This document shows, in pieces, positions 26,147 through 29,341 of a stretch of 29,341 nucleotides of DNA. Source of the DNA: an uncultured Eubacteriales bacterium. Its GTDB lineage: Bacteria; Bacillota; Clostridia; Saccharofermentanales; Fastidiosipilaceae. Each line of letters opens with the position of its first letter. Position 1 is the first letter of the stretch. The notes beneath the pieces were generated by a model. The model searched no databases. It saw only the letters and a program-made list of their open reading frames with translations, and was not told where the DNA came from. The stretch lies in NCBI GenBank assembly GCA_902373515.1, contig CABKML010000020.1:1-29341 (forward strand). Direction: 5' to 3'. Made by a program: the position numbers and the translations under genes.

Positions 26147-26716
26147 TTAAATTTCCATCAATTCAGCAGATTTTGCTTTAACAGCGGCATCAATTTTGTC
26201 AATATATTTATTTAGAAGTTTCTGAATATCCTCTTCACAACCTTTATAAACATCTTCACTGATTTCGCCGTTTTTCATATTTTTACGCATCAATTCCAAG
26301 AAATCGCGGCGGACGGCACGAACGTTAATCTTAGCCTCTTCCCCGTATTTATCAACTTCTTTTGCCAAATCCTTGCGGCGGTCTTCCGTTAATGCCGGGA
26401 AAGTCAGGCGAATGCTCTTACCGTCACTGCTCGGAGTTAGGCCTAAATCAGAATCATATATTGCTTTTTCAATATTTTTAAGTACTCCGGCATCCCAAGG
26501 GGTAATTAAAAGCTGTCTGGCTTCCGGTACTTGGATATTAGCCAACTGGTTAATAGGTGTCATAGAAGAATAGTAATCGACCATAATACGATCCAAAAGC
26601 CGCGGATTGGCACGACCGGCTCGAATGTAAGTCAAGTTTTCAGTTAAATTACTTAAATATTTTCCCATTTTATCTTCGTAGGGTGCATAAGTACTCTTTG
26701 TAATTTCAATCGCCAT
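26147..26716 (-). CDS. frr: Ribosome recycling factor, 189 aa
   Basis: Splits post-termination ribosomes together with EF-G. The typical two-domain L-shaped protein is visible from the three-helix bundle sequences (YIRAGRANP at about 30-38, LTEDRRKDLAKE, VRAVRRD) and the beta domain between (MTPINQLANIQVPEAR). The length is 185-190, as expected. AAGGAG lies about 9 bases before the ATG. It follows pyrH by 60 bases, a gap that holds an inverted repeat and an extended -10-like element. Confidence 0.97.
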   Translation of the reverse strand: MAIEITKSTYAPYEDKMGKYLSNLTENLTYIRAGRANPRLLDRIMVDYYSSMTPINQLANIQVPEARQLLITPWDAGVLKNIEKAIYDSDLGLTPSSDGKSIRLTFPALTEDRRKDLAKEVDKYGEEAKINVRAVRRDFLELMRKNMKNGEISEDVYKGCEEDIQKLLNKYIDKIDAAVKAKSAELMEI

Positions 26717-26748
26717 AGACAGTTCTCCTTTGAACCTGATTTACCTTA

Positions 26749-26775
26749 ATTTTAGCATACTTTAGGACTAAAGTA
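26749..26775 (-). promoter_or_regulatory. inverted repeat plus extended -10-like element before frr
   Basis: TACTTTAG and CTAAAGTA (26758-26765 and 26768-26775) are perfect inverted arms around two bases, one base after the pyrH stop. Directly next to them, on the minus strand, is TGCTAAAAT, an extended -10-like box. This could be an operator-promoter pair for frr-uppS or a short 3' hairpin of pyrH. No T-run follows, so a terminator is unlikely. Confidence 0.3.
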
Positions 26776-26776
26776 A

Positions 26777-27484
26777 TTAACTGTGAACCAACGTACCGCA
26801 ATCAGTCGTCTCCAAAGCCCGCAAAATATTTCTCGGGTCACGTACATCAAAAACAAAAATATCAGTTTTATTATCCCGGCACAAAGCTGCGGCGGTCGCA
26901 TCCATAACTTTCAAATTTCTTCTCAGTACTTCATCATGGGTAATAATACTGAATCTTTGAGCATTCTTATCCGTTTTCGGGTCTTTATCATATACGCCGT
27001 CAATATTAGTCGCTTTAAGAAATAATTCAGCTTTAATTTCAGCTGCGCGCAATGCTGCAGTTGTATCTGTTGATAAATAAGGATTACCCAGACCGCAGGC
27101 AAAAACAATAACACGCCCTTTTTCCAAATGTCTTAAAGCACGCTTTCTAATATACAGCTCTGCAATCTGACGCATTTCAATCGAACTCATAACCCGAACA
27201 TCCAAGCCCGCTTGTTCCAAAGCATCAGATAAAGCCAAAGCATTCATACAGGTAGCCAACATCCCTATTTGGTCCGCTGTTACCCGATCCATATTTTTAC
27301 TTGAACGTCCGCGCCAAAAATTACCGCCGCCGACGACAATTGCCAACTGTACGCCCAGATCATGCGCCTCTTTCAGTACTTTAGCTGTATTGGCCAAAGT
27401 ATTTTCATCAATACCGCCACCGACTTTATTACCCGCCAGACACTCACCTGATAATTTTAACAAAACACGTTTATAAAGCATCAT
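26777..27484 (-). CDS. pyrH: UMP kinase, 235 aa
   Basis: Bacterial amino-acid-kinase-fold enzyme that phosphorylates UMP; usually a hexamer, regulated by GTP and UTP. Visible are the phosphate-binding KLSGE (10-14), VVGGGNFWRG, the UMP-binding region ADQIGMLAT, and FLKATNIDGVYDKDP in the nucleotide domain. The length is normal. The start is at tandem ATG codons (27484/27481) after GAGGGTGGA. It follows tsf but is separated from it by a strong intrinsic terminator, so expression depends on readthrough or an unseen promoter. Confidence 0.97.
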   Translation of the reverse strand: MMLYKRVLLKLSGECLAGNKVGGGIDENTLANTAKVLKEAHDLGVQLAIVVGGGNFWRGRSSKNMDRVTADQIGMLATCMNALALSDALEQAGLDVRVMSSIEMRQIAELYIRKRALRHLEKGRVIVFACGLGNPYLSTDTTAALRAAEIKAELFLKATNIDGVYDKDPKTDKNAQRFSIITHDEVLRRNLKVMDATAAALCRDNKTDIFVFDVRDPRNILRALETTDCGTLVHS

Positions 27485-27509
27485 TCCACCCTCTTATTGT
27501 TAAATGGCT

Positions 27510-27541
27510 AAAAAAAAAGCGGCAACGCCGTTGCCGCTTAT
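27510..27541 (-). terminator. intrinsic terminator between tsf and pyrH
   Basis: On the minus strand GCGGCAAC pairs with GTTGCCGC across a 3-base loop (27519-27537), with two further A-T pairs, then a run of nine T. It starts about 10 bases after the tsf stop. It should end most rpsB-tsf transcripts and lower expression of the downstream genes. Confidence 0.92.
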
Positions 27542-27549
27542 AAAATAGA

Positions 27550-28200
27550 TTACTTAATTTGTTTCATAACTTCTTCAGCGAAGTTCTCTTCTTTTTTCTC
27601 AATACCTTCGCCCAACTCGTAACGAACAAAGCGCCGGACGACGACATTTTCACCGATCTTGGCGATCAACTCGCGTCTCACCTGATCACAGGTCTTGCTG
27701 TCATCACGAATAAAGTTTTGATTCATCAGGCAAACTTCATTATAGAACTTCTCCAAACGGCCGGGAACAATGCGCTCATCAACCACTTTGGCCGGTTTGC
27801 CTTCGTTCAAGGCCTGATTACGCACAACTTCTTTCTCATGTTCCAGAACTTCAGCCGGAATTTCGGAAGGTTGAACGTATTTCGGATTCATAGCGGCAAC
27901 TTGCATCGCCATTTCCCGCGCAAAGGCTTGGAAATCTTCGTTTTTGGCAGCAAAGTCCGTTTCAATGTTAACCTCGATTAAAACGCCGATACGACCATTG
28001 CCGTGAATATAAGATGCCACGACACCTTCTGCAGCTACACGGGCAGCTTTTTTGTCAGCCTTGCCCATTCCCTGCTCACGCAACCAATCCATCGCTTTTT
28101 TGATGTCACCGTCGTTAGCTTGTAAAGCTTTCTTGCAGTCCATCATGCCTGAACCGCTCATATCACGTAATTGTTTAACTAATGCAGCAGTAATTTCCAT
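27550..28200 (-). CDS. tsf: Elongation factor Ts, 216 aa (short form)
   Basis: Nucleotide exchange factor for EF-Tu. The N-terminal UBA-like domain (LVKQLRDMSGSGMMDCKKAL) and the TDFAAKNEDF motif (TDFVARN type, about 81-90) that contacts EF-Tu are clear. At 216 residues it lacks much of the second core subdomain present in the ~290-residue B. subtilis protein, resembling the short Thermus-like form. GAGAGG lies before the ATG. It is 15 bases downstream of rpsB and is closed by its own terminator. Confidence 0.96.
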   Translation of the reverse strand: MEITAALVKQLRDMSGSGMMDCKKALQANDGDIKKAMDWLREQGMGKADKKAARVAAEGVVASYIHGNGRIGVLIEVNIETDFAAKNEDFQAFAREMAMQVAAMNPKYVQPSEIPAEVLEHEKEVVRNQALNEGKPAKVVDERIVPGRLEKFYNEVCLMNQNFIRDDSKTCDQVRRELIAKIGENVVVRRFVRYELGEGIEKKEENFAEEVMKQIK

Positions 28201-28215
28201 GCTAAACCTCTCTTA

Positions 28216-29040
28216 TTAAGCTTCAGTAACAGTTTCCGGAGCTGTTTCAGTTGTTTCCTGCTCCTCGACTGCAGCTGTGCTTTCTTCTTTAACTTCAGCT
28301 TGTTCTTCGCTCTCAGCCGGCTCTTCAGTCTTTTGCGTTAAAATAGCCAAAGCATCTTCGCCCTGACGGCCTTCAATAACGGCGTTCGACAAAGTTTCGG
28401 CAATCAGTTTGACGGCACGAATAGCATCATCATTGCCCGGAATAACGTAATCGGCATCATCAGGATCACAGTTTGTATCAACAATTGCTACAACCGGAAT
28501 ACCCAAACGCTTAGCTTCAGAAACAGCGATGTGTTCCTTTCTCGGATCGACAACGAACAAAGCTGAAGGCAATTGCTTCATTTCGCGAATACCGCCCAAG
28601 TTCTTTTCCAACTTTTCTTTTTCCAGTCTTAACTTGGCAACTTCCTTCTTGGTCAAAACGTCGAACTGGCCGTTCTCTTCCATCTTGCCTAATTGTTCCA
28701 AGCGTTGTACACGTTTCTTAATTGTCGTGAAGTTCGTTAAAGTTCCGCCCAACCAACGGTTGTTGATATAGTACATACCGCAACGTAAAGCTTCTTCTTT
28801 GATTGAATCCTGTGCCTGCTTCTTAGTACCGACAAACAGAATAGTTCCGTCATTGGCAGCAGTCTCTCTGACAAAATCATAAGCTGCTTCGATTAACTTC
28901 ACCGTCTTTTGCAAATCGATAATGTAAATACCGTTGCGCTCGGTAAAAATGTAAGGAGCCATTTTAGGGTTCCATCTGCGTGTCTGGTGACCAAAATGGA
29001 CACCTGCTTCTAAAAGCTGTTTCATTGAAATAACGGCCAT
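28216..29040 (-). CDS. rpsB: 30S ribosomal protein S2, 274 aa
   Basis: S2 binds the 30S head-body junction. The family sequence is clear from [20 protein letters not shown] onward, with [11 protein letters not shown] and a late [12 protein letters not shown]. The start is the ATG at 29040, nine bases after AGGAGG; an in-frame extension of 38 residues upstream lies in the leader and is not coding. The C-terminal ~40 residues are a Glu/Thr-rich acidic tail with no conserved structure, longer than in most S2 proteins. It is the first gene of the array, with its own promoter and a hairpin-forming leader. Confidence 0.97.
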   Translation of the reverse strand: MAVISMKQLLEAGVHFGHQTRRWNPKMAPYIFTERNGIYIIDLQKTVKLIEAAYDFVRETAANDGTILFVGTKKQAQDSIKEEALRCGMYYINNRWLGGTLTNFTTIKKRVQRLEQLGKMEENGQFDVLTKKEVAKLRLEKEKLEKNLGGIREMKQLPSALFVVDPRKEHIAVSEAKRLGIPVVAIVDTNCDPDDADYVIPGNDDAIRAVKLIAETLSNAVIEGRQGEDALAILTQKTEEPAESEEQAEVKEESTAAVEEQETTETAPETVTEA

Positions 29041-29062
29041 AATTTCCTCCTGTTTTAACTTC

Positions 29063-29107
29063 CACAAACTAAGCAATATTATAAAAATCAACAGGCGATA
29101 GTTTGTG
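29063..29107 (-). promoter_or_regulatory. hairpin in the rpsB mRNA leader, possible S2 autoregulatory element
   Basis: CACAAACTA (29063-29071) and TAGTTTGTG (29099-29107) are perfect 9-base inverted arms around a 27-base loop. They lie between the predicted transcription start (about 29119) and the ribosome site (29044-29050). Many ribosomal operons are controlled by such leaders, and S2 leader RNAs are known in Bacillota; whether this matches one of those folds is not shown. Confidence 0.45.
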
Positions 29108-29125
29108 TGATTTTTAGCCATAGAA

Positions 29126-29154
29126 AGTGTATAAAATACTGATTCCCGTGTCAA
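29126..29154 (-). promoter_or_regulatory. sigma-A promoter of rpsB-tsf
   Basis: On the minus strand a perfect -35 TTGACA (29149-29154) is followed at 17 bases by TACACT (29126-29131; four of six matches to TATAAT). This gives a leader of about 79 bases before rpsB. It is the best promoter in the window and fits the start of the array. Confidence 0.8.
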
Positions 29155-29301
29155 GCCGCCCGATTGAATTACAGGAAAAGTAGAGAGAAAAAAGAGTATT
29201 TTCGGCTCTGTTTTTGCAATTTGTTTACACTTTTCTCGTCTGCGGCTGTTTTACCACAAATAAAAAGCCCTGCATCGGTATCTTTCTGATATGTACCCTC
29301 T

Positions 29302-29325
29302 TTACTGGACAAACCAGTAAGGAGG
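29302..29325 (+). promoter_or_regulatory. hairpin directly beside the ribosome site of the right-edge gene
   Basis: TTACTGG (29302-29308) and CCAGTAA (29314-29320) pair perfectly across a 5-base loop and run straight into GGAGG (29321-29325). The stem could control ribosome access or stabilise the 5' end. No T-run follows, so it is not an intrinsic terminator. Confidence 0.4.
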
Positions 29326-29333
29326 ATATTTTT

Positions 29334-29341
29334 ATGCGCTA
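29334..29341 (+). CDS. start of a divergent gene, cut by the window edge
   Basis: An ATG at 29334 follows a strong AAGGAGGA ribosome site at 8-base spacing; only two full codons (Met-Arg) are visible. The product cannot be identified. The 29155-29333 region between it and rpsB holds the rpsB -35 region and no clear plus-strand promoter beyond a weak TTTACA (29224-29229). Confidence 0.45.

Noticed and set aside
27559..27981. 140-codon plus-strand frame opposite tsf
   Set aside because: Antisense shadow of a conserved gene; no ribosome site and no known protein similarity.
29041..29154. 38-codon N-terminal extension of S2
   Set aside because: It overlaps the promoter and leader hairpin; AGGAGG sits right before the conserved [10 protein letters not shown] start.
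1..29341. CRISPR array, prophage or IS element
   Set aside because: No regularly spaced repeats, no cas, phage or transposase proteins; the single recombinase looks like a housekeeping Xer.

Overview
The window is ordinary chromosomal core DNA of a low-GC, Gram-positive-type bacterium (Bacillota, most likely a clostridial lineage). Supporting this are a PolC-type replicative polymerase, a PASTA-domain Ser/Thr kinase beside a PP2C phosphatase, the order rpsB-tsf-pyrH-frr-uppS-cdsA-dxr-rseP-ispG-polC, and strong AGGAGG-like ribosome binding sites. The species cannot be named from this sequence.

Layout. Two small plus-strand genes of unknown function lie at 92-499 and 556-780. They converge on a minus-strand tyrosine recombinase (843-1910, Xer type, 355 residues). 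Next comes a 658-base stretch without any protein gene (1911-2568). It holds a perfect 12-6-12 inverted repeat, several nested hairpins with strong purine bias on the plus strand, and, at its right end, the intrinsic terminator of the large minus-strand array. From 29040 down to 2569 there are 20 protein genes, all on the minus strand and tightly packed, often overlapping or 1-25 bases apart: rpsB, tsf, (terminator), pyrH, frr, uppS, cdsA, dxr, rseP, ispG, polC, priA, def, fmt, rlmN, PP2C phosphatase, PASTA kinase, rsgA, cysteine desulfurase, thiI, rarA and an M18 aminopeptidase. At the right edge a divergent plus-strand gene just begins (29334).

Function. The array joins two clusters that are separate in Bacillus subtilis. 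One is the translation/lipid cluster: S2, EF-Ts, UMP kinase and ribosome recycling factor, then undecaprenyl diphosphate synthase, CDP-diglyceride synthase, two MEP-pathway enzymes, the site-2 protease and PolC. The other is the priA-def-fmt-rlmN-prpC-prkC-rsgA cluster, which covers replication restart, N-formylmethionine handling, rRNA/tRNA methylation, Ser/Thr phospho-signalling and 30S assembly. A sulfur-transfer pair (desulfurase plus ThiI), the RarA replication-stress ATPase and a peptidase complete it.

The most unusual part is 1911-2568. It may hold a structured plus-strand RNA of no family I recognise, a dif-like recombination site for the adjacent lone Xer recombinase, or both. No IS element, CRISPR array, tRNA, rRNA or prophage gene was seen.
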